Of a stretch of DNA of 64,000 bases, positions 30,790 through 40,905 are shown piece by piece. The stretch is taken from assembly GCA_000827205.1 (NCBI GenBank), contig KN832555.1, positions 595,151 to 659,150 of the forward strand. The letters are read 5' to 3'. Made by a program: the position numbers and the translations under genes. The notes beneath the pieces were generated by a model. The model had not been told where the DNA came from, did no database searches, and saw only the letters and a list, made by a program, of their open reading frames with translations. Each line of letters opens with the position of its first letter. Within the stretch, counting starts at the first letter, position 1. The DNA is from Plicaturopsis crispa FD-325 SS-3 (taxonomy: Eukaryota > Basidiomycota > Agaricomycetes > Amylocorticiales > Amylocorticiaceae).

Positions 30790-32660
30790 TCAAAATGAGT
30801 TGCGTCGGCTGCGTTTGATTGTTGTTGAGGTCGTCGTGTTGAAGTGAACGGGTACCTGGGGGAGCGGCTGGCCTAGGGAGAAGGCAAGTGTCAGCGCATT
30901 TCAGAGGAAATAACGAAGAGGGCTTACTATTAGACAATTGAGCACAATTGGCGGTACTGCTAGTGGAATTCGTCTGGACGGGGGCCGAAAGGGACTGGAT
31001 CTTCTCCTGCAGCTCCTCGATGAGAATATCTGCCCGACAGCGTTTCCGCAACTCCTCAAGGTAATATTTTTCCCATTTCTTGCGCGCTAGAATCTCCACG
31101 TCAAGAGTTCGTTGCATGCCTGGTCATCGCACAAGTCAGACGGTGTATATTTCCACAGAATGGGCACAGGGACTGACGAGAGAGGAGAGCATATAGCTCG
31201 TCTGGCAACCAAATGGCGTCGTGGCCGGGCTCATCATAGGGCACCCAGGAATGCGACAGGACCTGCTCCATCTTCAGCATCTCGAACTCGGGTAACGAGT
31301 CGTCCTCGATCATCGCCGCGCGTGCATCCACGGTCGAGCATTCCGAAACTGCATCGGACTCTGCGTCAGTCATGACTGGCGTAGACATCCCGGGGTGATC
31401 AGGTGCAGGACTCGCGGCAGGAACAGTCGGGTCTGGTCGCGGCGTTGAGCGTCCTGGGGTAGCTACTGGCGCAGGAACGCTGTCCACCATGGGCGTGCTC
31501 TGTCGCGTTTGACTGAGCTGCGACTGCATAGACATTTCCGGGTGATCAGGAGCAGGACTCGCGGCCGGAACAATCGGGTCCTGTTGCTGTCCGGGGGTAG
31601 CTGAAGCCAACGCGTTGTCCACCACGGGCGTGCTCTGTAGCGTGCGACTGGGCTGGGACTGCATGGACATTTCCGGGTGATCAGGAGCGGGACTTGCGGA
31701 AGGAGCGCTAGGATCCTGCTGCTGCTTTGCGCGTCTTGGGGTATCTGACGCCGGCGCGCTATCTACCACAGGAGTGCTCTGTCGCGTGTGGCTGGGCTGT
31801 GACTGCATAGACATGTCCTGGTGGTCAGGGGAGGGACTCGCGGCAGTAACACTCGGGTCCGGTCGCTGCTTGATACGCACTGGGGTAGCTGACGCCCGCG
31901 CGCTGTTCACCATAGGCGTGTTCTGTCGCGTGCGGCTGGGCTGGGACTGCGAGATGCCGCACTCGCTCGTGGCAGGCGTAGTCAGTCTCCGACGTTTTGA
32001 CGGAGGAACGTCTGCGTCAACTGCATCGCCGGTTTGAGCTAGCCCGCGATGGATGGCCGCGTATGGGACCGCCGCCTTCATGGAAAGCCTTGCCGACGCA
32101 CGCGTGCGCTCCGACGCCTCCACTGACGGCGCAGGCGTCAGCAACCCCCGGCCCGTATTTCGGGGTGGCGCGGGAACGGACGTAGCGCGTTTCCTTTTCT
32201 TGGATGGCTCGGCGATAGTGGACGCGTCGTCAGACTTCGGTGCACTTCTCTTGCCCTTGCGTGCACGAGGCGTCTTGGCTTGCTTCGAAGAGCCCGGGGT
32301 GGCGGTCGATGCGCGTGAGCGCTTTTTTGGAGTGACGACGGCTTCCGGATGGGCATCGAGCTTTGTAGCTTTGGAAATGGCAGCAGCTGGGAATGGTCGA
32401 TTCTACTTGGTAGATTTCCGGCAGGGCGAAGAGAGTCACGTACCTAAGAGAGATGGACCTGAATTTGGTGGAGGTGGTGCACTCGCTGCTCGCCTCACCG
32501 CACGACTGTTATCTAGTTCTGTGACAGACCAGAGCCGCACAAGCTACGGTTAAGCGGAAAGATTGGCACGACGCAACGGCAGGTACTCACGTCCACTGCG
32601 CGCGGCATCGCTGGCACCCTCTGCTACTATTTGCGCATTCTGCGACGCGTCGTCTGCCAT
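30790..32660 (-). CDS. Uncharacterised basic repeat protein, probably nuclear
   Basis: No known family was recognised. The model starts MADDASQNAQIVAEGASDAA at 32660. A short exon (PSLL) and a basic region with KTPRARKGKRSAP and PSKKRKRATS, likely nuclear signals, follow. Four degenerate tandem repeats of about 46-48 residues come next (31380-31960), each with a QxTPxVxxA-like start, DPxxxxASPxPDHxxMS and SQxSxTxQ. After them is an acidic stretch, then DDSLPEFEMLKMEQVLSHSW and HDAIWLPDELYALLSR. A 58-nt intron with donor GTCAGT and branch CTGAC joins this to a coiled-coil segment (ARKKWEKYYLEELRKRCRAD, ILIEELQEKIQSL). The last exon ends at a stop at 30790-30792. The small N-terminal exons are the least certain. 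Confidence 0.6.
31380..31960. repeat. Four coding tandem repeats of about 140 bp
   Basis: Blocks anchored on a G(G/T)TG(A/G)TCAGG word recur near 31393, 31531, 31675 and 31821, spaced about 139-146 bp. All are in the same minus-strand frame. Spacing changes are multiples of three, so the frame is kept; divergence is mostly substitutions plus small in-frame length changes. Confidence 0.85.
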
Positions 32661-33159
32661 TCCGATGTGAGATATCGATGATTGAGGTGTTCCAGCAGCT
32701 CTCGGAGGCGAGCCTCATGGAAACGACTTGCACGTCTGCCAAATCTCATCTATAAAGTTTTTGTACAGGGGTTAATTGGGACTTCGTCGTGGGAGATTTC
32801 CCCGCAGTGGCTTTGCTCGCAGCTCGTCTGGTGTTGGTCTGGTGAGTAAGTTACTGGCGCCAGTATACATGACCGACCGTACTGTTCGTTTTTACTGAGG
32901 GTAACAGGCGGGCAGCTGTAGGTAGTCTCATGGATGCAATGCATCTCTCCTCCGAAGGTCAGCTCGTACATGCATGTAGATAGCAAAAGCAATATGTAGG
33001 TAGATAGCAAGAGCAGCGTTTGTGTACATTCCGTAACCCTAGATCCTATGAACGATAGATAAGTCACAGTAAATCCATCCCTCTCTCCGTATACTTGGTC
33101 AGTTAATTAGTCCGTGTATCCCCACCACATTGAATCCGTCCACTCAAACGCGTCGATGC
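32661..33159. other. Intergenic region upstream of the repeat protein
   Basis: 499 nt between two minus-strand genes in tandem. It holds the promoter of the repeat protein and the 3' end of the dehydrogenase. Two imperfect copies of a GTAG(G/A)TAGATAGCAA-like word occur near 32976-33012. Nothing else was recognised. Confidence 0.5.
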
Positions 33160-34958
33160 CTATGCCGGAACGGGCTCGAGGACCTTCCCGGGGTTCATGA
33201 TGCCGTGCGGGTCGAAGAGGTGCTTGATCTTCCGCATCAGGTCGATGTTCGCCTGGCTCTTAGAGAAGTGCAGCGCGTGCGTCTTGGCGGCACCGATGCC
33301 GTGCTCGGCGGATACGGAGCCCTTGTATGACGCTGGCGGCTCGTTTGAGTACGACGGAGGAGGGGGGAAGACTAAGGAAGGTTACGTACCGACGAGTTCA
33401 AAGACGAAGGGCTCGAGGGCGTCTTCGATTTCTTTGGAGTAAACGTCCGCAACGACGTTTAGATGCAGATTCGCTGCGGCAACATCAGTACGATTGTCGT
33501 GTCCAGTGAATTGCAAGACTCACAGTCACCACAATGCCCGTATCCGATGACACACTTGACGGCCTTGTCGTGGAGGAGGCCCTTGCTGCGGAGGTGCTCC
33601 CTTGTCAGGTCGACCACCTCCTTGAATTTAACCAAGGGGACGGAGATGTCGTATTTGTACGCCTTCCCCTCCTTCGACACAGCCTCCGTGACACCCTCAC
33701 GCAGCGCCCACAGCGACGAGAACTGTGCCGGATTCTGCGAGATCACACCCGTATTAATGAGCGGCTCCTCCGCCTCCATCAGCGTCTCCAACAAACGGTT
33801 CAGCTTCTCCTCATCATGCTCACGGCACCCGCCGCTCGTCTCAATCAGCACAAAGCACTCCGCGCCCTCGACGTCCTCATCGTTCAGCGCGCGCCCCTGC
33901 CCGTGCTTCACGGACAGCTCGTACGCGCGCCGGTCGATGAACTCGAACGCGGACAGGATCTCGGACAGCTCGCGCTGCGCGACCTGGAATAGCGGCGCGA
34001 CGTTCGCGAAGCGCGGCAGCGCGAGGATGACGTTGTTCGACGCCTGCGGGGACGGCGGCGTGAGGATCGACACCGCGGTGACGACGCCGAGCGTGCCCTC
34101 CGCGCCGATGAACAGCTGCTTCAGGTCGTAGCCTGTGGGATGTTAGCATGATGCGGAAGTGGGTGGGGGGAGCGGCTGACCGGTGTTGTCCTTGCGCAGG
34201 GTAGAGAGGCCGTCGAGGATCGTGCCGTCCGGCAGCACGACCTCGAGGCCGAGCACCGATCCGTGCAGGGAGCCGTACCGGAGCAGCCGTAAGCCACCTG
34301 CGTTGGTGGCTACGTTTCCGCCGATCTGGCAGCTGCGTCATATAAGTATTTGTATATTATTTCTGCGGAATTACAGACACATACCTGCCTTTCGCACCGA
34401 GATCGAGGGGCATGATGTGGTTGTGCGGCGCTATGTAGTCGGACAGGGCCTCCAGCACGCACCCAGCCTCCGCAACCAGCACGCCTGACATCGGGTGAGC
34501 ACAACGTCGGTGACTTCGGGAATAGGCGGCTCACCAGATACTGGGTCGAACGACCGTACTTTGTTCATGTTCCCGAGACTTAGGATGACCTCGTCGTTGA
34601 TGGGCACGCTCCCGCCGACGAGGCCCGTGTTCCCGCCCTGTGGAACGACCCCTATGCGCTTCTCCGCGCACCACTTTATTATTTCGCTGACCTCCTGCGT
34701 CGTCTTCGGCCGAAGCACGGTGGTGGCCTTGCCGTGGTACTTTCCCATCCAGTCATCGTTGTATGGCAAGAGCTCTGAGGACTCTACTGCGCCTGTGGTG
34801 GGTAAAGTCGAGAGAATCGAGGAGGGCGCGAGGATTTTCGAAAAGTGGGCCAAGTCGACGTCTGTGACATGATTCAAGAGCGGTGCGGTCGAGTGTGCGC
34901 AGCGGCGTGTGCGAGTAGTCGCAGCCAGCTGACTTTGTATGCGTCTAGAGGCGAGCAT
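33160..34958 (-). CDS. DLD2: Mitochondrial FAD-linked D-2-hydroxyacid dehydrogenase (D-2-hydroxyglutarate / D-lactate, Dld2 type)
   Basis: Flavoenzyme of the FAD_binding_4/FAD-oxidase C family. It oxidises D-2-hydroxyglutarate or D-lactate. The chosen start at 34958 gives [20 protein letters not shown], an Arg/Ser-rich presequence without acidic residues. An in-frame ATG ten codons upstream (34988) adds MNLQDPRFRD and is the alternative. FAD-binding motifs are [35 protein letters not shown] and [19 protein letters not shown]. The C-terminal domain has GHCGDSNLHLNV (split by an intron near 33522) and [14 protein letters not shown]. The end is [18 protein letters not shown], stop at 33160-33162. 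About seven introns. Motifs match D-2-hydroxyglutarate dehydrogenase more closely than cytochrome-linked D-lactate dehydrogenase. Confidence 0.9.
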
Positions 34959-36259
34959 ATCACGAAAACGAGGATCCTGCAAGTTCAAGCTCGAGCCTTG
35001 GCACTTCCAAACAGGATAAATAATTGCGTATTTTGCGGCGCGCGTCGTAATTTCGTCTCAGACCGCGGTATTCGGATTCTGCTCGGGTTTCGGCTCTCAT
35101 CCGGATCGTGCTTACCCCGGACTCGCTTGTGTCTCCTCCCACTGCCGTCGTTTGTCTCCCACAGCACGTTCTACTCTCATACATCTTTCGAGAATACGAA
35201 GAACTACGCGTCAAATCCATTCACTGGGCCTGCACTTGCAGGGGTCGGCCCTGGGAGCGTAGACAAAAACGATGCACAGTATCGTGCTTGGCAGGCGAGG
35301 GCCTAGCGGTAAGCGTATTAGTGAACGCAGCGCAGCTTCTGACTCGCACTGCATACGGTTTCTCCACCTACTTCTTAAGGTTCATACGCCTTATTCGGTT
35401 GAGACTGTTCTTCGCAGTCCTTCACGCAGCACACGCCAACTCGAGGTGCTTGGCTTTTGACACGCTCTTACGCGTCTGCATCTCGCGTTCCTAGGTCACT
35501 GGCCGTTAGACCAGGATATCCGAGCCCGCCATGGATGAAGGAGTTGTTTCGATGGATGCTAAAGGAGACTAGGTCAGCCCCCATCACCGCCTCTCTTGAT
35601 GCCATCCACAGCACTTGAAGCTACTTTGGCGGTGTTGGCACTCAGCACGAAGAATACAGCTTACACCTGCCTCTATGCGTTTCGAAACCTTCCCCCTCAT
35701 TTACAGGGTGCCGGCGACTGTGTAAGATGGCTTCACTGCTGTCCCAGGTGCATGAAATTTGGGCAGTTCAACGGCCAGACAAGGAAGCGCTCCGTACACC
35801 CTGGAAAGTTGACGTCGGCTGTCCATACTGCACAGCAAGTCGCACATCCTTTTCGCGCTCGATACAAGTACTGCATTTCCTGTCATCGGTACCGCGTATA
35901 CATAGGCAGTTTATATTTCGTTACAAGACATGCTCGACTTGAGAACAAGGTCGCGGAGTTGACGGCTGTCGGGATTCGTCCGGGTCGACGCGTGGGAATA
36001 AGCAATCTGCTCGGATCACGGCGCCTCCTCGGCAAGGGAGCGCCGCGGTGGCGAGTCGACGAATCCTTGAGCGCTCCTTCGCCTGTCCTGGCCTTTTTAT
36101 TCTGCTCGGCGCTCGTTTACACCTCCTTGCCCGTTATTTCATCTCTCACACTGTGTTTTACCCGCGGAATGCACTTCCGTTAACATTTAATACCATTTAC
36201 CCCCGGCCTAATCTTCCCCAGTTTGCGCTCTTTCTACCCGTCTTTCAACCATCCTTCCC
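34959..36259. other. Divergent intergenic region, dehydrogenase / GYF protein
   Basis: 1.3 kb, the longest gene-poor stretch apart from the left end. Several open frames (for example 34845-35306 and 35596-36183) have no motif, no consistent splice sites and no family resemblance. A pyrimidine-rich leader precedes 36260. No RNA gene or element was recognised. Confidence 0.5.
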
Positions 36260-39200
36260 ATGCCAGAACTCGACGATCCCGACGAACATTGGAGCGATGC
36301 ACCGGAAACAGCAGACGACGAGCACTCGCTGCGCGGTGACCCCATGGAGGTGCAGGAAACGGCGCAGCCCGGCGACCAAGAACAAGACCTGACAGTCAGA
36401 GGCATCAAAATAACGGGCGACGAGAGCAAGACCGAAATGGGGCCTCCGTCTCTGGGCACCATTGGCGCGAACTCTCCGCTCTCAGCGCAGGAACAAATTG
36501 ATCCCTCTGCCAGCGTGCACAGTCTACCTGCTGTGCATGTCTCCGAACCCACCTCTCCGCCACGTCGCCCTTCGACCGCGCGCGCACCACAGGACGCTGA
36601 AAATGCGACGTCTACATCACGAACTCATATATCCGCAGACGGCGGACTGTCGGCAACGGAGAGAAGAAGCCGACATCGTTCAGGCATAGACGTGCGTATA
36701 TGACTTCATTCCCGTTAACACACCCCACTCAACACACATACGCTATCCCACAGCCTCGCTCGTCCAACCGTCTCTCTGGATTCTTCTCCAACTTTCTGCA
36801 CCGGCGAGACAACCCACCCATGCCGCAATCTAGAAGTACACTGCGCGAGGAGCAGGAGCCGCCGACATCTCCCGTCGTCGGTTCTGCGCCTAGATCACGA
36901 TCCACCTCACCCGCGCCGACTAGACCCAGTACGCCACCACCACAGCTCCCCGCTCCGACCCTCAACGAACTCGGTCTCTCGCTTTCTGTTCTCACATCCG
37001 ACCTATCGCCTTCCCACTTCAGCACTCCTCCCACCAGCGGTGCATTTTTGGGTCCCCATTACTTGCTATTATGTCACGTGCAAGGCCTCGACGTCCTTCC
37101 GCTGGTCTCGCCGCCTGCCTTGCAACCTTATGCTCTCGTGCGCAGAGTTAGTTTCAAAAGCGTGGTGGTTATGGAGCAACGCGGAGTCTTGGTTGCCATT
37201 GCAGGTAGGAGGGATGGCGTCCGGGTCTACGCGCTGGAGGAGATTAAGAAGGCGGTAGAATGGCGGTTGGACGTTGAGATTAGACGGGAACGAGAGCGCG
37301 CACGGAGAGAGGAAGCGAAAAAGACCACGACAAGTCTCGACCGTACACTTCTCCCTTCCCGCGACTCGGCAGAGAAAAAGTCCAAGGCACGGCTCTCCAC
37401 TTCCCCGACTCCCCCATCTCCCACGAAGGGCAAAGCTCCTCGAAAGAGCTCTACAGCCTCTACAAACTCTGTGCTTGTCCCACGCACGCCCACCACGCCC
37501 CGGAAACCCAAACCATCGCAGCCACCGCCACAATCAGTCCCTGTCCCGCCAATACCACCCATACCCACTGATGAAACTGCTGGCCGCCCTCCACCCTATA
37601 CAACTAGCGCCACGCGCCTACGTAGTCAAACCTCGATCGTCGAGCTGCATCGCCGGGGCCGTGCGGGATCCGTGTCAGAGGTAATGGCTGGTGCGCCCCC
37701 AAACCGGCGGAGTGCCGAGCGCTCGTCCAGGCCGCGTAACGAAGACACGAAAACAGACGACTGGGTAGAGGCGCGCGGAAACAGCGACGACGAGGCGATT
37801 GACATCGTAGCCGCCGGCCCAAGTGGCGGCGAGGCACTCGACGAACGCACCAGTGCGCGCGGAGCGGCGCCACCGGTGCCCGGCTCGCCCATCATACGCA
37901 CAGAAGCGCTCCCAGCGTCCTCCCGTCCGCGTCCGCTGTCCCAGGGCACCCGACGGAACCGTCCCGCTAACCTTGACCTCTCGTTGACGAACAGCCAGGC
38001 CGTGGTGCCCTCCGAGCCCTCGCCGACGCCAACACTGATGACCCTGCGGCAGGCGCTGTCGCACCCGCAGGGCGGCGACGCGACGGATCCGGACACGCCG
38101 AGGGACTTTGATGAGGACACGGATGGCGCGCATGATGGGACGGGTGATGAGCTCACGCTTGCGCAGGCGTTGATGGAGAGCCGGATCCCTGATCTGCCCC
38201 CCGCTGGCTCGCGGAGGTCTCAACAGCCCATCCTAATCACCGCATCGCATTCTGTCGTCGACGCCGAGGCGGAGCCTGCGAGCCCGCGCTCGTCAGACGT
38301 GCAGTCGTCGATCAGCGCGTCGAATGCCTCCGTTGCAGCCCGCCGGCGCAGGCGGTGGTCTGTGAACCTTTTTGCCAACCAGACTACTGTGCCGGAGACG
38401 ACGGTGCCGAATGCGACTTCACTGGCGGACTCGAGCGGCACGACGCTGGTGTCGGCGGAGCCGCCTGTTGCGTCGACGTCGGAGGGGGACACCTCGGCGA
38501 GGAGGCTCGCGCGGTCCAATTCAGCCCACTCCCATGTCTCGACGACGTCTGCGCCCACACCAGCGCGGCCTGCGACGTCTGCGTCTTCTGCTGGCCGGCG
38601 AGCGCGGCTCACTGAGAACCCGCCTCCCGTACCGCCCATGTCCCATTCTCCTACATCCTCGAATCATTCGCACTCCCGATTCTTTGCACGGATGATCAGT
38701 AATGCCTTCCACACACGTCGATCGGAGGATCAATCCCAAACTCTTGCGCTGAGAAATCAGGTGGATGCGGAGAACAGTAGGAACGGCGGGCCGGCTGCTG
38801 GCCATGCTGCGCCTCCGAAGTTGGAGTACGTGAAGCTCCCTGGGACTAAGGGTGCTCTGCTTGTGAAGGCTGTGGAAACTCCTAAGAAAAGGTATGTCGC
38901 CTCTTGCAACACTCACAATGAATATGTTGCTTATGTGTATCTTCAGTTTCCTTGCTATCTTGTGTGGAGAGAACGGAGAGAAGGTCGAGTTGTTTGCTGG
39001 GACATACAGGACTGCCCTTGGGCTGTCGCGTACCTTCATCCTACCTGATTCGCCTCGCTCTCTGGAGCTACAACTCCAGGGCGATGACCTTGTCGAAGTG
39101 TTCTTGGTCTTCTCGCAGAACGTCTTCGGACTGGAGCCCGCCACCGTCAGGGTGCGCGAGGTCCGTATAGGCCGCGCTGAGCGCAGGGCTGCGCGGCGGC

Positions 39201-40637
39201 GGGCTCGGGAGCTTCGCGTAGGCGATGCCGCTGGCGACACCCCCGGGAATGCCGAGGAGGACGCCAATGTGAACGTCAGCATCGGCGTATCTGTCGCTGC
39301 GAGTGCGGACGTCCTTGCCCCGGGCACGGGTCGCCATCCCGCTGATTCTGCCGCTCAACCCGCTGCGGATCCTCCTGTCAACGCGATGTCTAACGACGCG
39401 CCCGCTCCTCAAACGATCGGCGAGTCTTTGACGGCGAACGCCCTAGCGCCCCATGCCGAGGAGCTCGTAGCGCTGGCGACTGCGCAAATGGGCCCGTACA
39501 CGACGTTCCAGCAGTTGTCGTTCGCCCCGAACTTCCCTTTGGCCTCGATCGCGGATGAATATATAATACCCCCGACATATCCCTCGTTCCTGGACTATCG
39601 CACGGAGCACGAGCCTGAAGTGAACGGCGATAGTAATGTAGATCTTGCGCAAATACAGTTCTCTCCGCCGGGGCTTCCGGTGCCAGCCGCCTCGCCACCG
39701 TCCAAGTGGTTCTATCGAGATCCAAAGGGCCTTGTGCATGGTATGTCGCTCTTATATATGCGCTGCGATGTCCATCTTCTCACACTCCCTTTCAGGCCCG
39801 TGGAAAGCTTCGTTGATGCAATCGTGGTACAAAGATGGATTGCTACCTCCCGACCTCCCTGTTAGGAGGGAAGAGGACACGGACTATGTGTTGCTCAAGG
39901 TCTTGAGGCTGCAGAGCGTTGATCCTACGCACCCCTTTCGGTCGCCCCCTCCTCCTCTCATGTCGGAACCTCTGCCACTACAAGAGACATCAAAGCCGCT
40001 CCTTGAACCCATCTCCCTCCTCTCCCAGCCCAAGCATTTCGGACCGCCAGCGCTGTTTTTCTCGTCGCGTGGGGGACATAGCACGACAATCGTGGATGCC
40101 CGAGGTAGATCCGTGCTGAAGGGTCGCTTTGTGTGGAGTCCAGATGACCAGGATGACGATGATATGCCAATTCCGCTGGCGCGTATGGGCGACGTGAAGC
40201 GGCTGGAGGCTTTCGACGTCAAGGAGCGTTCTGTTCTCGTCGCCTTGCGGCAAGGCGGGCTGGAGGCGGTTGATCTCGGCGACGCGCTCCTCAAGCCGGC
40301 CGATGAATCGCGCACGGTGCTGCCTCAGTTCAGCCCCCCTCCCTCGAACATCAACCGCCGGAGTCCGTTCGTGTGGAAGATCGGCACACCGGTATCCTCC
40401 TCGCCGACGTCGTTCACTGCGTTGTCGGCCCGCACGCGGGGCGGGCAGTCCGTGCACAAGAAGCTGAGCACCGGTCCCGGGAAGTCCCCCGGGCGCACAG
40501 ACTTCACGCTGAGCTCGGACGCAGACGCGGACAACCCGAACGAGGTCCTCTTTCTCGGGCGGAAGGGCGACGAGATATATTTATGTGAGCGGATAGCGGG
40601 ATCTTTCCGCCTGCTACGACTGCGGCCTAGCGCCTGA
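36260..40637 (+). CDS. Large Ser/Pro-rich protein with GYF domain and CNH-like segments
   Basis: Four exons: 36260-36690, a long one from about 36754 to 38891, 38947 to about 39739, and 39796-40637. The N-terminal third is Ser/Pro/Thr-rich. A CNH-like (citron homology) beta-propeller portion then appears (FLGPHYLLLCHVQGLDVLPL, KSVVVMEQRGVLVAIAGRRD, GVRVYALEEIKKAVEW). A long disordered stretch follows, then a second propeller-like part (FLAILCGENGEKVELFAGTY, RSLELQLQGDDLVEVFLVFS). At about 39700-39900 lies a GYF domain, WFYRDPKGLVHGPW, then MQSWYKDGLLPPDLPV; GYF domains bind proline-rich peptides. A last propeller-like portion ends in LCERIAGSFRLLRLRPSA, stop 40635-40637. The function is unknown; an adaptor in Rho/TOR-type signalling or translation control is speculation. 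Confidence 0.8.
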
Positions 40638-40905
40638 TGAATTTCCTCGCGGGGCTCGTGCTGTCTTGTGCCTATACTTCCTCTCTCCTACTTATCGCAT
40701 CTCAGGGATCCTTTCCTCTCCAATCGCAACCTTATTGCAATGTAGTATGCGCCCCAATTTTTTATACATGTTACGGCTTGCTAGTATCCCCTCCAACTGT
40801 GCAACTATCCATTAAATTTCCCGCTCTTCCTCTACCACAAGTTCTGTCTCGCTCGTTAGCTACCGCCTAAACTTTATTAAATCGTAGCTATGAGTGCAAT
40901 GCTAT

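Noticed and set aside
31101-31125. Reading through CPFCGNIHRLTC as a zinc finger ending the repeat protein
   Set aside because: The stretch is better explained as a 58-nt intron with a GTCAGT donor and CTGAC branch point; splicing it joins two frames and adds a coiled coil.
34845-36183. Several open frames between the D-2-hydroxyacid dehydrogenase and the GYF gene
   Set aside because: No motifs, no conserved splice pattern and overlap in several frames; treated as non-coding.
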